A stretch of 64,000 nucleotides of DNA, taken from NCBI RefSeq assembly GCF_002220365.1, contig NZ_MTHB01000159.1:62001-126000 (forward strand). The letters run 5' to 3'. Below are positions 52,801 through 60,416 of this stretch, one piece after another (position 1 is the stretch's first letter; each line of letters opens with the position of its first letter). Below the pieces are notes generated by a model. The model was not told where the DNA came from. It was given only the letters and a program-made list of their open reading frames with translations, and did no database searches. Made by a program: the position numbers and the translations under genes. This DNA is from Caballeronia sordidicola (GTDB lineage Bacteria; Pseudomonadota; Gammaproteobacteria; Burkholderiales; Burkholderiaceae).

Positions 52801-55717
52801 CTACGATCGCCGATGCGCCGTTCGTGCCGAGCACACCGCCATCGTTGTCCAGCGCGCCGGTCTGCACGCCAAGCGTGCCGTTACCAGCGTGCGCAATAGT
52901 CCCGTTAACATTGGTCAGCGTCTGCGGTGTCAGCGCGAGATCGACCGCTGCAACCTGTATCGACCCAGAATTGTTATCGAGCGTGTTCGACACATCCAGC
53001 GTGGCGGTGCCATTCGTTGCCGACTGCGTAATCTTGCCGCCGAGGTTCGTCAGATTGACTGCGTGAATGCTCGCAGAACCTGCATTGATCACGCCCTGAC
53101 TGTTATCCAGTTTGCCGGCCGTGATCGCTACCGTGGCAGGAGCAGAGGAAGTCCCCGAGCGTATCGTGCCGAGCGTGTTGGTGAGCTGAGTTGCGCTCTG
53201 GACCGTCAGGCCATCGACAGATGCGAGCGAACCACCATTGTTATTAATCGATACCGCCGTCACGCCGAGTGTGCGCTGAGCGCTCACTGTGCCGCTATTG
53301 GCAAGCGTCGTCGCATTCACGGTGGCATCGCCGTTGGTCGCGATAGCCCCCGAGTTCGACATTGCGCCGGTTTGGATCTCGAGTGCTCCGGTTCCGCTAT
53401 GCGCGATCGATCCTTGAGCGCCGTTATTCAAGGAACCGGAGGATATCGTCAGATCCTGTCCATTGGTTTCGAGCGTACCTCCCGAATTGTTCAGCGAGCC
53501 TGCAACTGAAACCGTGGTGTTATCCGCTCCGCTTTGACTGATGACCCCGGCTTTATTGACGAGATCATTTGCCTGAACCTGAACGGTCTGCCCGGACGCG
53601 ATGCCCTTCGAGTTATCGAAGGTATTGGCGACGTTGATACCCAGGGTTGTTGCCGCGTTGAGCGTTCCGCTATTCGTCAGCGACCCTGCGGCAATAACGG
53701 TCGCTCCATTGCCGCCGATCAGGCCATTCGATCCGTCGGCGGCCGGCGCATTGATCAACTGTCTGCTGACATTCACGGTCAAGCGATCGGCGCCCAGCGC
53801 TGCGATACGGCCTTGCGTGTTATCCAGCGATGCCGCGGATACGTTGAGCGCACCACCCGCATCGATGCTTCCGCCGACGTTTGAAACTGAACCTGTAGAT
53901 GCGACGGTCGCGGCGTTCACGGCGGAAACTGCGCCGCCTTGATTGCTGATGCCCGAGGCTTGCACCGACAGCGCGCCATTCGACGCGACCACACCACTTT
54001 GATTGTTCAAAGGACCGGTCGTCACTGTCAGCTTGCCTGATCCCGCGAGCTGCACCTTGCCGCCAGCGTTTGCTATAGAACCCGCCCGCAGTGCGAGATC
54101 TGAGGCATTCGTGGTCAACGTGCCGCCCGAGTTGTCGAACTCGCCCGTGATCTGAATCGATGTGTCGGCGGTGCCGGTTTGGTTGATCAGGCCGCCTTTG
54201 TTAGAAAGACCTGCCGCATTTATGTTGATCTGAGCCGCATTGATTTGCGCGAGCTCGCTCGCCCTTTCTGCGTCGTTGCGCACCGTCCCTGCAGGCGCAT
54301 TGATATCGACTCTCTGTCCAGCGCTCGTGTTGGCGCCCGTCAGATTGGCGTCACCGTTCTGAGCCAGCAGCGACAGGTTGCCGTTTGCCGTGGTCGTCGA
54401 CCCGGAGAGATCAAGCGACGCACCCTGCAGCGTTGCGTTGCCGCCCGCGATGTTCCGGCCGTTCGCAGCAAGCGTATTGCTAGCGACGACGATCAGGTCA
54501 CCGGACTGGCTCACGTTACCCGATGCATCCACTCCCGCAGCCAGGCTGCCCGTGGACGAGACGTTCGCGCCATTGACTACGACCTGGGCCTGCCCCGCGA
54601 TCGTGCCGCTGTTCGACACATCGCCCGGTGAGTTGACGGTTGCCGACTGAAGTCCGTAGATCGAGCCGCTGTTTCCTACGCCACCCGCCGCCGACAGATT
54701 CAGGTTGCCCGACGCATTCGTGTTACCCAAGACGACCAGTTTGCCTTGCGTGGAAAGTGTGAGGTCACCCGACTGAGCGGCGATGGTGCCCGCGTCATTG
54801 ACGCCGACGCCACGCTCGGTCCCGACCAGCCAGATATGCTGAGCGTACATACCGCCCAGTTGGCTCACATCGACACTGACCGAGGGCGCCGTCCCGGTGC
54901 CGGTGATGGGGGTTGCTGCCAGCGGAGAATGGTCGACTTGATTGGCGCCTGTAACTACGTTTAATGAGTTCGCGTACACGCTGGCGTTCACCGACACGGC
55001 ACGCGCAATCACATCGACCTGATCCAGATTCGACGCGTTCAAACCGGCGCCGGTGAGCGAAACGGTGCCGCTCGTGACGCGAAACGCATCGAGACTGCCG
55101 CTCGGTCCAATGACAGGCATGCCGGTGGTGAGAATGCCGCGACTCGTATTGATGAAGCCGCACCCCGAACAAGTGATGCCTGCGGAGTTTGCGATCACGA
55201 CTTCAGCCTTGCGTCCTGCGACTTCGATCTGTCCCGCGAGCATGGACGGGAGATTGCCGGTCACTTGATTCAGGATGATCTTCGCTGGCGACGTCAGATT
55301 TGCGTTGCCTGGAATCCAGCCGGCAAGTTGGCTCTGAATGGAGGTCGGTGAATTGTTCAATACCGCTCCGGCGCGGCCGACGGAAAATTGATCGTACTGG
55401 TTGTTCGATACACCCGCAGCCGATGGGCGAGAGATCTGAACCAGGGGAATGCCTGAAGGCGTGGTAGCGACAGTCGGTTTCTGTGCTCCAGCGTTTGGAT
55501 TCGGAACGATTTGCGCGGCGACCCATACGGGAGTCAAGCCGAAGATGCAGAGGGCGCCGAATGCTGCCACTCTGAGTTGCCACACGAGGGGCAGCGGGCG
55601 GGATGGTGCATCGCCTGAATTTCCGCTGCTTGAACACCGCCCAGATACCGTCTCCGCGACCGCAACTAATGCGTTTTGAACACGGTTGAAAACAACACGG
55701 AAACAGTTTTTATTCAT
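43808..55717 (-). CDS. bcpA: Giant CDI exoprotein BcpA/CdiA (filamentous haemagglutinin family, TpsA)
   Basis: A 3,969-residue secreted effector. It opens with an extended signal peptide region (MNKNCFRVVFNRVQNALVAV) and an AxA-type cleavage site near VWVAAQ; residues about 70-330 form the TPS secretion domain (SQLAGWIPGNANLTSPAKII, GQIEVAGRKAEVVIANSAGI). Then follow FHA-type beta-helix repeats, including a tandem ~516-residue duplication (about 600-1640), a middle region with YXNPSD/VNLPANASVF, more FHA repeats and the pretoxin region. The junction NNQIYNRQLHPDEK lies at about residue 3,642, leaving a ~325-residue variable toxin tip rich in Gly, Ala and Ser. It is exported by BcpB and protected by the next gene. 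Toxin activity cannot be assigned. Confidence 0.93.
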   Translation of the reverse strand: MNKNCFRVVFNRVQNALVAVAETVSGRCSSSGNSGDAPSRPLPLVWQLRVAAFGALCIFGLTPVWVAAQIVPNPNAGAQKPTVATTPSGIPLVQISRPSAAGVSNNQYDQFSVGRAGAVLNNSPTSIQSQLAGWIPGNANLTSPAKIILNQVTGNLPSMLAGQIEVAGRKAEVVIANSAGITCSGCGFINTSRGILTTGMPVIGPSGSLDAFRVTSGTVSLTGAGLNASNLDQVDVIARAVSVNASVYANSLNVVTGANQVDHSPLAATPITGTGTAPSVSVDVSQLGGMYAQHIWLVGTERGVGVNDAGTIAAQSGDLTLSTQGKLVVLGNTNASGNLNLSAAGGVGNSGSIYGLQSATVNSPGDVSNSGTIAGQAQVVVNGANVSSTGSLAAGVDASGNVSQSGDLIVVASNTLAANGRNIAGGNATLQGASLDLSGSTTTANGNLSLLAQNGDANLTGANTSAGQRVDINAPAGTVRNDAERASELAQINAAQININAAGLSNKGGLINQTGTADTSIQITGEFDNSGGTLTTNASDLALRAGSIANAGGKVQLAGSGKLTVTTGPLNNQSGVVASNGALSVQASGISNQGGAVSAVNAATVASTGSVSNVGGSIDAGGALNVSAASLDNTQGRIAALGADRLTVNVSRQLINAPAADGSNGLIGGNGATVIAAGSLTNSGTLNAATTLGINVANTFDNSKGIASGQTVQVQANDLVNKAGVISQSGADNTTVSVAGSLNNSGGTLETNGQDLTISSGSLNNGAQGSIAHSGTGALEIQTGAMSNSGAIATNGDATVNATTLANSGTVSAQRTLGVTAVSINNNGGSLASVDGLTVQSATQLTNTLGTIRSGTSSAPATVAITAGKLDNSQGVINAGSASIHAVNLTNLGGKITQSATNGTATLDVSNTLDNNSGSIQVAAVDLALTPQTLTNVNGTIAHAGNGTLGVQTGALDNDGGVLGTNGASAIVASSVLNRGGQISAVGAQSITGKTGVDNGALAGTGGYIGGASVAVSAQQGSVTNTGAMIEAATGPATLNAQALDNNSGTVHALGKGAVTVTTSGAVSNRSGMIGGNGDVSINAAQIDSTAGTITALGQLNVASQSSLTNDRGAIISQGGLSISTPGAVSNIGGEIDAGGPLVASAGSLDNSQGRIVSLGTGAMTLNVAGQLSNAPAADSSRGVIGSNGAASITAGSLTNSGTLSAATDLGIAVTNTFDNSGGTASGQSIQVQALNLINNAGVVSQSGMGNTIVSVAGSLDNSSGTLQSNGQDFTISSGSLTNGAQGTIAHAGTGTLDIKTGALSNAGSISGNGAAAVSATTIANSGTVSAQRTLDVAGTAVNNNGGTLASVGALTVQAGTRLTNAGGTIQSGTTTAAGAVTITADELDNSDGWVNAASASLHANNLTNAGGKIAQTASGGIATLDVANTLDNTGGSIQIAATDFSMTPQTLINANGSIMHSGSGSLNVATGVLDNDSGVIATNGMSTVNASSVSNRGGQISALGAKSLIGQGGVDNSMGGYIGGSSVTVSAGQGAVVNTGGTIEAATGAATVSAQSIDNNSGTVHGLGSGAVAVVAAEALSNRAGTIGGAADVSVNAASIDNTSGTMAALGNLGVASQSSLTNDGGTIATQGNLAVAAAGAVSNVAGKIESLGATSALTLAGSSIDNTNGVLTNAGTAQTSVNATGAITNAGLAAVIGGNGDVAIAGANFSNTQGAQTAAGGALTLTVPGSVVNDDGQLVSGGTLTLNEPSASLSNVGGTVSGGNVALTTASLNNTNGQIANPLGGTGTVTISTGTLENGGGSVGSGGDLAITANALTGNGKIIGGHDATVSLQGDYTYNAGNLITANHDLKLSTSGTFTNEQTLSAAGGVTVSAANIVNTAGADIVSGTAGDAATGQTTLIAGNGAGDINNAGRIEGNTVTTISNTLENTATIIGGTINANANTLTNDGVAAIIAGTEQANLWVPGTINNQNGATVYSLGDVNMAANSGTDANGTLINQAGTINNLSSTIEAGGNLDAAANQINNVRQNIQTTTTTSTQTYVMKELPWWHPGQPGNTAPFQDANTNIQTAYYVNPSDIVSSTPVVTPDGYIVQRVVVNLPANASVFQWQQSGLTYGQPNGGGNIQYGQQLRVDVAAGQVVLYVYSQTTDQSNPDQTGGGNAFPDHSLDTVSNQLGTISYSNQYGDCTTSCVRLETYPGYTDPTTQIIKSTEQRRAGSGPGSYPTEVERQATQTVAETTLSAGSGAPALMTAGSAMNLVIGSRFNNDNGTVAAGGDLNVNQQQVVNGTNGSSNAAINNTSAQLSTTYSFSNRSGYSSPWASDPTAPVQWVTWTNPSITQNTGIAGGTITSNQTVSINGGDITNSSVSAASGVAGASAQALGLGNVTLPGAVGTGDTITTAGASGSVGTAGSAGASGSVGGTGTAGAAGSAANGAQGAVTTSTGTINATGGATAAAAVSGAVRKVDGARAALLSPVLPTSGLYKVSDTPGQSYLVQTDPRFTSYGTFISSDYMLNLLGINPEQTQKRLGDGFYETQLVQNQVTSLTGRKYLPGDTSAEQQYRQLMLSSVAVQKQFSLQPGVALTDAQMAALTEDIVWLVNQTVTMPDGTRQTVLVPQVYLAKTDDATLSPTGALIAGNSVGISGANIMNNGGAISSTQNTILIANNDIQNIGGLISGGNVGMQAGHDIVNRSVTDTEWSTSASGVSSHTSIGPVAQIQSSGTTLMNAGNDITVQGAQITAGAGMGMSAGHAVNIAAAQTGSDVATQAGKNTEHTVSTQAAGSTISAGGNLGVVSGGDINVAGSQLNAGGSTVVAGAGNVSIVSATNTSTNDGHGESRRAWETVHSSAETNAASSLSAGGNVTVLAGAQPDANGNLVLPVVGSAPAKDLTLQGSSIVAGTNGAGNSQVLMGATGDVNMVEAHDKTSFSDTSHSSSKSLLSRSTTDSQRTFAGDNATGSLVSGDSVAIGAGHDINVRGSAVVGTDVVALQAGQDVNITTSQSTDAQSSGYQSSKSGLMGSGGLGVTIGSRSLAQTDQSSSVTNHGSTIGASAGDVSINAGHDVTLTGSQVVAGQDVAIKAQNVTVNAAYDAYQDAQTQRSKQSGLTVGIGGGVLDTAQTMVADVKSGTQSGDSRLAAVQGLAAAEAAYQNRGQIAGTADALASGGNVANASGVQLQLSIGSSQNDQASSTSISTARGSSIVGNNNVSITATGGNGAAGTGDITMTDANVMGRDVDLWANNDVTLKSAQSTQIDSSTNGSNGWNAGVGIGVSSKGGAGISVFANGYAASGHGNGESVTQEDTTVAAGNALTIHSGRDTTLDGALASGNAVSVDVGRDLTMTSEKDTSNYAERQSSAGGGLSYTFGAGGLSGSASASRTKIDSNFDAVGQQTGIVAGEGGFDVNVAGHTQLNGAQIASSAAAKNTLTTGSFSYSDIANTFESSGSTTGVTLNSGTVGGPQAAQTSDNANGTTYAAISPATITVRADDVNGTDSTAGLSRDTSNANQTVQNTFNLRETQNDLAFAQAFGKTATYAMAEAAGSLAKSNPEVFGEGKPGRDAMHAAVAAIGAAISGGNIAGAVGGSLTGDALTALAKPIIDQAVSGLPAGSQQAARNALNDVVAAAGGAAAGALAGGQGALAGAGSASNNQIYNRQLHPDEKQWIKTNAAAYAKQNGITVDQAASELTAQADRQLQNGSSGAWNQTASAFLSQAHGMLPADGNSGPGYMFYATPDQKANPNMYAGYYPNGTGLNKPAAADIAGSATHDAASRDALANQTWGAAAAAGGLALAGPVGALPGAPIFSSGGALGSGTWASSAGTGAISAGINAGSQYYQNGKINLIDVGIAGVSGGVGVYGGLGWNIAVNALGGATGTGINNAVYGQNNSVIGSGITSGVLSSLGYGMGKLGESGVNTAIKPTINGPNWAATGVLSGSGWNMFGPNNFSTIGGSVGGASGQEIINGIYQRMQNQPGVGR
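44760..45756 (-). repeat. About 1.0-kb homology block shared by bcpA and displaced module 2
   Basis: This 3' part of bcpA and 42470-43466 in module 2 align at a constant offset of about 2,290 bp, with scattered substitutions, from the end of the FHA region (VDVGRDLTMTSEKD) to the RQLHP junction. Homologous recombination across it would exchange the toxin tip of bcpA for that of module 2 and delete the segment between. Confidence 0.8.
50800..53930 (-). repeat. Two tandem ~1.55-kb repeats inside bcpA, plus part of a third
   Basis: Protein blocks such as AGSLTNSGTLxAAT, NTFDNS, TNGAQGxIAHxGTG, ANSGTVSAQRTL, GGYIGG and AxSNRxG recur in the same order at about 516-residue spacing, twice in full with the start of a third. 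DNA landmarks show it too: GTTATCCAGCGAT occurs near 53818 and 52267, and a diverged equivalent lies near 50712. The copies differ at many positions, so the duplication is not recent. Confidence 0.8.
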
Positions 55718-56095
55718 TTCATTACGCGCGTGGCAATCAGAATGGCCGGCGAGTGTAATGGTTACGTTTGTGAAAGTTGATACAAAGTGTCAAGGTAAGC
55801 TAATTATTGTTGTCGTTTTGGATTTCCATGTTTTTTTCGACAACGTGAGTATCTCGTTAGCCCGGCCTTTTCAGAATATTCTCAATTTGGCGCATCGCCG
55901 GGACTGTGCGGATTGTGGGGCATGCGATGAGAAAATTTGGCAAGTTCTTGATCGTTCACTTCGCTCGGTACGGGCCTCGTCAAGGATGTGCTCGCAGCCT
56001 CACATTCGATGGAGATCCGAATCGCGAAGGGGTGTATGTCTACGTTGTGTGACAATCAAGTCCTCACCCTACAAATCACAGCACGGCGGAAGATC
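55718..56095. other. 378-bp region upstream of bcpA
   Basis: No gene supported; an open frame on the plus strand (55686-56099) has no protein-like order. It must hold the bcpA promoter (minus strand) and that of the 117-residue gene. It is A/T-richer near 55790-55870. I could not place -10/-35 boxes with confidence. Confidence 0.45.
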
Positions 56096-56449
56096 ATGAA
56101 CATCAACAAGAAAGTGACGTATCTGGTCAGCATCTTTATCGGTACTCCGACACAGCAGCACGCACAGATCAAAGACATCGCGGCGCAAGTGTCAGGCGAC
56201 GACTACGAGTTCTTGCATCTGCATCAAATGGGCGCGTTTTTGGTGCTGAACACGGATCGCAGCGCCAAGGAACTGGCGGGCTCGTTCTCGCGTGCGACAG
56301 CGGCAGATGATCGAGTGTTTATCTGCGAAATGGGCCAAGACTGGCACGCGCTCGGATTGAACAAAGCGATGTTCTGGTTGCAGAACCATCTGGCGACCAA
56401 GACGCAGACGCCCGCGACTAAGAAAGGGAACCCGTTTGGAGATGCGTGA
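56096..56449 (+). CDS. Hypothetical protein, 117 residues
   Basis: No family recognised. It starts MNINKKVTYLVSIFIGTPTQ and has an alternating pattern (DYEFLHLHQMGAFLVLNTDR, ADDRVFICEMGQDWHALGLN) with a Lys/Thr-rich tail (TKTQTPATKKGNPF); it looks like a small soluble alpha/beta domain. The ATG at 56096 has a CGGAAG site. It lies just outside the bcp island, divergent from bcpA. Confidence 0.65.
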   Translation: MNINKKVTYLVSIFIGTPTQQHAQIKDIAAQVSGDDYEFLHLHQMGAFLVLNTDRSAKELAGSFSRATAADDRVFICEMGQDWHALGLNKAMFWLQNHLATKTQTPATKKGNPFGDA

Positions 56450-57193
56450 TCGTGTGTGAGATGAGCTTTTGGACGGATCTTGGATCACCGTTGTAATCGC
56501 GGGTAGATACTCCTCGAAGCTTTAGTGCAACCCCATCGAACGGCTGCCCTTCGGCCGGAGCTGACATTCAAGTATCACCGTAGGTCAGTCGGCTATGCGT
56601 CGCTTTCCTGACGTTCGCAGATGGAGTGTCGCGGTGACCAGTCTCACGGACGCCGAATGCGTACTTTCGATCCGAAACAGTCGGATGCCTCTCCTAAAAA
56701 AGCCGCCACTCGGTTGATGTAACGCGCCCCTGCCGCTCCGGAAGCATCTGCCGCTGTTTCGGCGCACTGCGAGTTATCTTTCGATCGCTAACTTCGGTCG
56801 TTCCGAATCGGGTTGCGTGCAACTCGGTTCGTCCCTCGTCAAAAGTGACCCATTGCGGCCTGCAATCTGACGACCGCTTAAGATGTTAATTGGAATTCTA
56901 CGTGAACATCAACACCGTCCCGCTGCTCGACGCCGCCACCGTCGGGAAGCCGCCATATTGCTGACGTAGAGCCCAGTCCGCTCCAACGGCCGCTCCGGCC
57001 GAATGGCTGCCGTTCGAAGATACAACCGCGGCCATCCTTTTCGGCTGAACGTTATTCAGCCGAACCGCGAGCGGATCGCTTCGCACCTTCAATTCATCGA
57101 AGGACATTCGTTTCTTCAGTCCCACTATCCCGCCGACGCTTCACTTTGCCTACCATCCCAAAGTGACCACCCCCTAAAGCCTCAAACCACCCC
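56450..57193. other. 744-bp stretch without a supported gene
   Basis: Short frames on both strands (for example 56585-56767 and 56898-57125, minus) contain protein-like words but no coherent domain or start. The region looks like decayed coding DNA. It has several short inverted repeats, such as GGCCGCTCCGGCC near 56990, none with a terminator T run. Confidence 0.4.
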
Positions 57194-57604
57194 ATGGAAT
57201 TCGACACCAAAGTAGCGATCATCATCTTCGACGACCTCGCCGTCTGGCAGAAGCTCAACGTAACCGCGTTCCTAGCAACCGGCATAGCAGGCGCAGCCCC
57301 TGACGCAATGGGCGAACCCTACATCGATGCCGCCGGCAGAACCCACGCCCGCCTCCTCGGCCAGCCCATCATGGTCTACCAAGCCGACACCCCCGGCCTT
57401 CTCCGCGCCTTCCGTCAATCGATAGAACGAGAACTCACCCGCGCCGTCTACGTCCGCGCAATGTTTTCCACTGGCCACGATGAAGCCAATCGAGAAGTGT
57501 TCCTAAAGGAGCCGGCAGATACGCCCGATCTAGTCGGACTGGCCGTGAGAGGCCCGAAGAAAGCAGTCGATAAAGCCATCAAGGGCTTATCGCTGCATGG
57601 ATGA
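57194..57604 (+). CDS. DUF2000 family protein
   Basis: A 136-residue protein. MEFDTKVAIIIFDDLAVWQK, LNVTAFLATGIAG and GQPIMVYQADTPGLLRAFRQ are typical DUF2000 features. Family members are small, soluble proteins with a peptidyl-tRNA-hydrolase-like fold and no known function. It is convergent with the hpnG end and appears to be a single gene. Confidence 0.85.
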   Translation: MEFDTKVAIIIFDDLAVWQKLNVTAFLATGIAGAAPDAMGEPYIDAAGRTHARLLGQPIMVYQADTPGLLRAFRQSIERELTRAVYVRAMFSTGHDEANREVFLKEPADTPDLVGLAVRGPKKAVDKAIKGLSLHG

Positions 57605-57693
57605 TTGAAACGAGATCGAAACGCGGTCGCTCGCCAACCCACCGACCGCCATTCCCTACTCAGCCGCGCAACGGCCAAGGCAAACCAAAAACC

Positions 57694-58440
57694 CTAAACC
57701 CCCAAAGCCCCCGCCGCGCCCATAGCGTGCCGCGCCTGGACCAACGAAGTCCGCGCCGCCCGCGCATCGCCGGCGACCTTCAACAGCGCCCCAAGCTGCG
57801 AGGGCTCCTTCAACAACTCGCGCAAGATCGGCAGAATCGTCGTAGTCCCATCATCCCGCAACCCGGCCGTCGCAGCACTTGGCAAACTCCGCCAAGCCGG
57901 ATCAACAATCGCCCGGCAAACCGCAAACGGTAACCCACGCGCCGTAGCAATCGCCCCGGCAATATGCGATTCCATATCCACCGCCAGCGCCCCAGTTGCC
58001 CGATAAAGCGAGCTCTTCTGCTGCTCGCCGGTCAAAGGCGCAGCCACACCGGCCATCGTCCCTCGAACCGCCTTCGCCTCCAGCGGCGTCCAGGCAAACG
58101 CCGCGAACAGCCTCGTAGACCATTCCGGATCGGTATCAAGCACACCGAACGGCCCCGATACCGAGCTAGCGATAATCACCGTCCCCGGCTCCAACTCTGG
58201 CGAAAGCCCTCCGGCTGTTCCGAAGCTGATAATCCCGGAGCACCCCCGCGTCAATGCTTCGCTTAACGCACGTTCAAGCAAATCCGACCGCGCCGCAAAC
58301 ACCGACTCCACTCCAGGTCCACGAGCGATACGCGCTTCGAACGCCATCCCCGTCACGGCAATCACGGGCAACCGCGCATCGCCAGAACCGGAGCCAGAAC
58401 TGAAACCAGATCCAGAAGCAAAGCCCGGTCGCGAACTCAC
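57694..58440 (-). CDS. hpnG: Hopanoid-associated nucleoside phosphorylase-like protein HpnG
   Basis: A 248-residue member of the PNP/MTAN-type phosphorylase superfamily. VIAVTGMAFEARIARGPGVE, ISFGTAGGLSPELEPGTVII and ALAVDMESHIAGAIATARG are conserved; HpnG removes adenine from adenosylhopane, giving a ribosylhopane precursor. A Gly/Ser-rich N-terminus (SGSGFSSGSGSG) is unusual. The start is taken as GTG at 58440, which overlaps the hpnF stop as GTGA; an ATG at 58503 is also possible but would overlap hpnF by 67 bp. It is last in the hpnD-E-F-G operon. Confidence 0.9.
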   Translation of the reverse strand: MSSRPGFASGSGFSSGSGSGDARLPVIAVTGMAFEARIARGPGVESVFAARSDLLERALSEALTRGCSGIISFGTAGGLSPELEPGTVIIASSVSGPFGVLDTDPEWSTRLFAAFAWTPLEAKAVRGTMAGVAAPLTGEQQKSSLYRATGALAVDMESHIAGAIATARGLPFAVCRAIVDPAWRSLPSAATAGLRDDGTTTILPILRELLKEPSQLGALLKVAGDARAARTSLVQARHAMGAAGALGV

Positions 58441-60416
58441 ATGCCCGCCGTCACGCGCGACGTACCGTCGCGCATCATGTTCCTGTACCGTGCCATCGCC
58501 CAAAGCGGGAAGAACTTTCTATACCCGTGGTATCGCAGATAAAACACCCTCGGAAATCCAGTCGCTGTAAATCGCGTCTCATCCCACAACCCATGTTCAC
58601 GCTGCGTGGCATGCAGATACTGCACGCCCTTCGCCACCGCCGGATGATCGACAAACCCCGCCGCCATCAACCCCAACAACGCCCACGATGTCTGCGAAGC
58701 CGTGCTCGGCGCCGCTTCATATCCGCGATAGTCGAGCTTGTAACTCTCCCCGCCCTCACCCCAGCCGCCATCGGCGTTCTGGATGCTGATGAGCCAATGC
58801 GCGGCGCGCTGAATGCGGCTATCGGTAAGAGGCAATCCAGCCGCATTCAACGCACACAGCGCAGTCCACGTGCCGTAGATATAGTTCAGCCCCCAACGCC
58901 CGTACCAGCTTCCATCGCGTTCCTGACCACGCAAAATATAGTCGAGCGAGCGCTTCGCCGGCTCACTCGTCGCTGGCTGCTCACCCAACTGCGCGAGCAT
59001 CGAAAGACAACGCCCGGACACATCAACAGTAGGCGGATCGAGCAACGCGCCGTGATCGGAGAAAGGAATGTTGTTGAGGTAATACTGCGTGTTCTCAGGC
59101 TCGAATGCGCCCCACCCGCCGTCGCTGCTCTGCATGCCAACGACCCATTCTCGCCCGCGCGCAATCGCCTCGCCGTACAGCGCCGTCCCGTTTTCACGAT
59201 CGGCACGTTCCATCGCCATTGCCACAACAGCCGTATCGTCCACATCCGGATAGTGCGGATTCGCGAACTGGAACGCCCACCCTCCAGGCCGGATATTCGG
59301 CCGGCGCGAGATCCAGTCGCCGCGTACATCGAGAATCTGGAGCGGCACCAACCAGTCCAGCCCACGCGAAACAGCAGCGCGTGCCTTGGGCGTATCGGCT
59401 TCGAGCAACGCGTGCGCAACCAGCGACGTGTCCCATATCGGCGATAAACACGGCTGGCAATAAGCCTCGCCGTCCGGCGCTTCATCGATGATCAAAAGCT
59501 TCTCAATCGACTTGCGCGCAATCGCCCGGTTCGGATGATCTTCCGGATAACCAAGCACGTCGTACATCATCACGGAGTTGGCCATCGCGGGGAAAATCGC
59601 GCCGAGACCATCTTCGCCGTTCAACCGTTCATCGACAAAACTCACGGCCGCTTCTATCGCGCGTTGCCGCGTGTGGCGGGGGAACAGCGGATCAGCGGCG
59701 CGCAGCACGGCATCCACGCAACGGAACAACACGAACCAGCCCTGATGCTGATGCGGCGCACGCGCGGCCATGCCGGCGTTCACGGGGGCATCGAAGAACA
59801 GTTCATCAATGCGCACGCCCTTCGGATTCCGCGCTTTCGGCCGCTTCGCGTTGAGCACGAGCAGCGGCACGATCACGGTCCGCGCCCAGTACGACACCTT
59901 CGACAAATGGAACGGGAACCACTCGGGCAAGAGCGTGATTTCCACGGGCATCATGGGCACCGCGCGCCACGACACCACGCCGAACAGCGCCAGCAGAATT
60001 CGCGTGAACACGTTGGCTTTTTCCGCGCCGCCGGCCGCGATAATCGCGCGACGCGCCCGCTGCATGTGTTCGGCTTCAGGCGAATCGCCAATCATCTTCA
60101 GCGCAAAATACGCCTTCACGGTGGCGCTGACGTCCATGGCGCCATCGGTGAAAAGCGGCCAGCCGCCATCGTCACGCTGGATCCTGCGCAAGTACCGCGC
60201 GATCTTCGCTTCGAGCTCGAGATTCGGCGTCTCGGCAAGGTAATGCACGAGCAGCACGTACTCAGCGGGAATGGTGGCGTCGGCTTCGAGTTGGTAGAGC
60301 CAGTAGCCGTCGGGATGTTGGTCGGCAAGAATGGCATCGGCAGCACGCGCCACCGACGCTTCCAGCGCCGCCGCCGTCACCGGCTGGAGACCGGGCGGCT
60401 GGACAGTTTCGTTCAT
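58437..60416 (-). CDS. hpnF: Squalene-hopene cyclase HpnF
   Basis: A 659-residue triterpene cyclase. The acidic catalytic motif DVDDTAVVAMAM (D-x-D-D) lies near residue 394, and many QW-type repeats (for example QRDDGGWPLFTD, QSSDGGWGAFEPEN, GQERDGSWYGRWG, QNADGGWGEGGESY) mark the two barrel domains. The enzyme cyclises squalene to hopene and hopanol on the inner membrane. It overlaps hpnE upstream and hpnG downstream. The length is normal for the family. ATG at 60416 overlaps the hpnE stop by 1 base. Confidence 0.97.
   Translation of the reverse strand: MNETVQPPGLQPVTAAALEASVARAADAILADQHPDGYWLYQLEADATIPAEYVLLVHYLAETPNLELEAKIARYLRRIQRDDGGWPLFTDGAMDVSATVKAYFALKMIGDSPEAEHMQRARRAIIAAGGAEKANVFTRILLALFGVVSWRAVPMMPVEITLLPEWFPFHLSKVSYWARTVIVPLLVLNAKRPKARNPKGVRIDELFFDAPVNAGMAARAPHQHQGWFVLFRCVDAVLRAADPLFPRHTRQRAIEAAVSFVDERLNGEDGLGAIFPAMANSVMMYDVLGYPEDHPNRAIARKSIEKLLIIDEAPDGEAYCQPCLSPIWDTSLVAHALLEADTPKARAAVSRGLDWLVPLQILDVRGDWISRRPNIRPGGWAFQFANPHYPDVDDTAVVAMAMERADRENGTALYGEAIARGREWVVGMQSSDGGWGAFEPENTQYYLNNIPFSDHGALLDPPTVDVSGRCLSMLAQLGEQPATSEPAKRSLDYILRGQERDGSWYGRWGLNYIYGTWTALCALNAAGLPLTDSRIQRAAHWLISIQNADGGWGEGGESYKLDYRGYEAAPSTASQTSWALLGLMAAGFVDHPAVAKGVQYLHATQREHGLWDETRFTATGFPRVFYLRYHGYRKFFPLWAMARYRNMMRDGTSRVTAGM

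Noticed and set aside
55686..56099. 137-codon plus-strand frame upstream of bcpA
   Set aside because: Runs through the bcpA start and the promoter region; composition unlike protein; the following gene has a better start at 56096.
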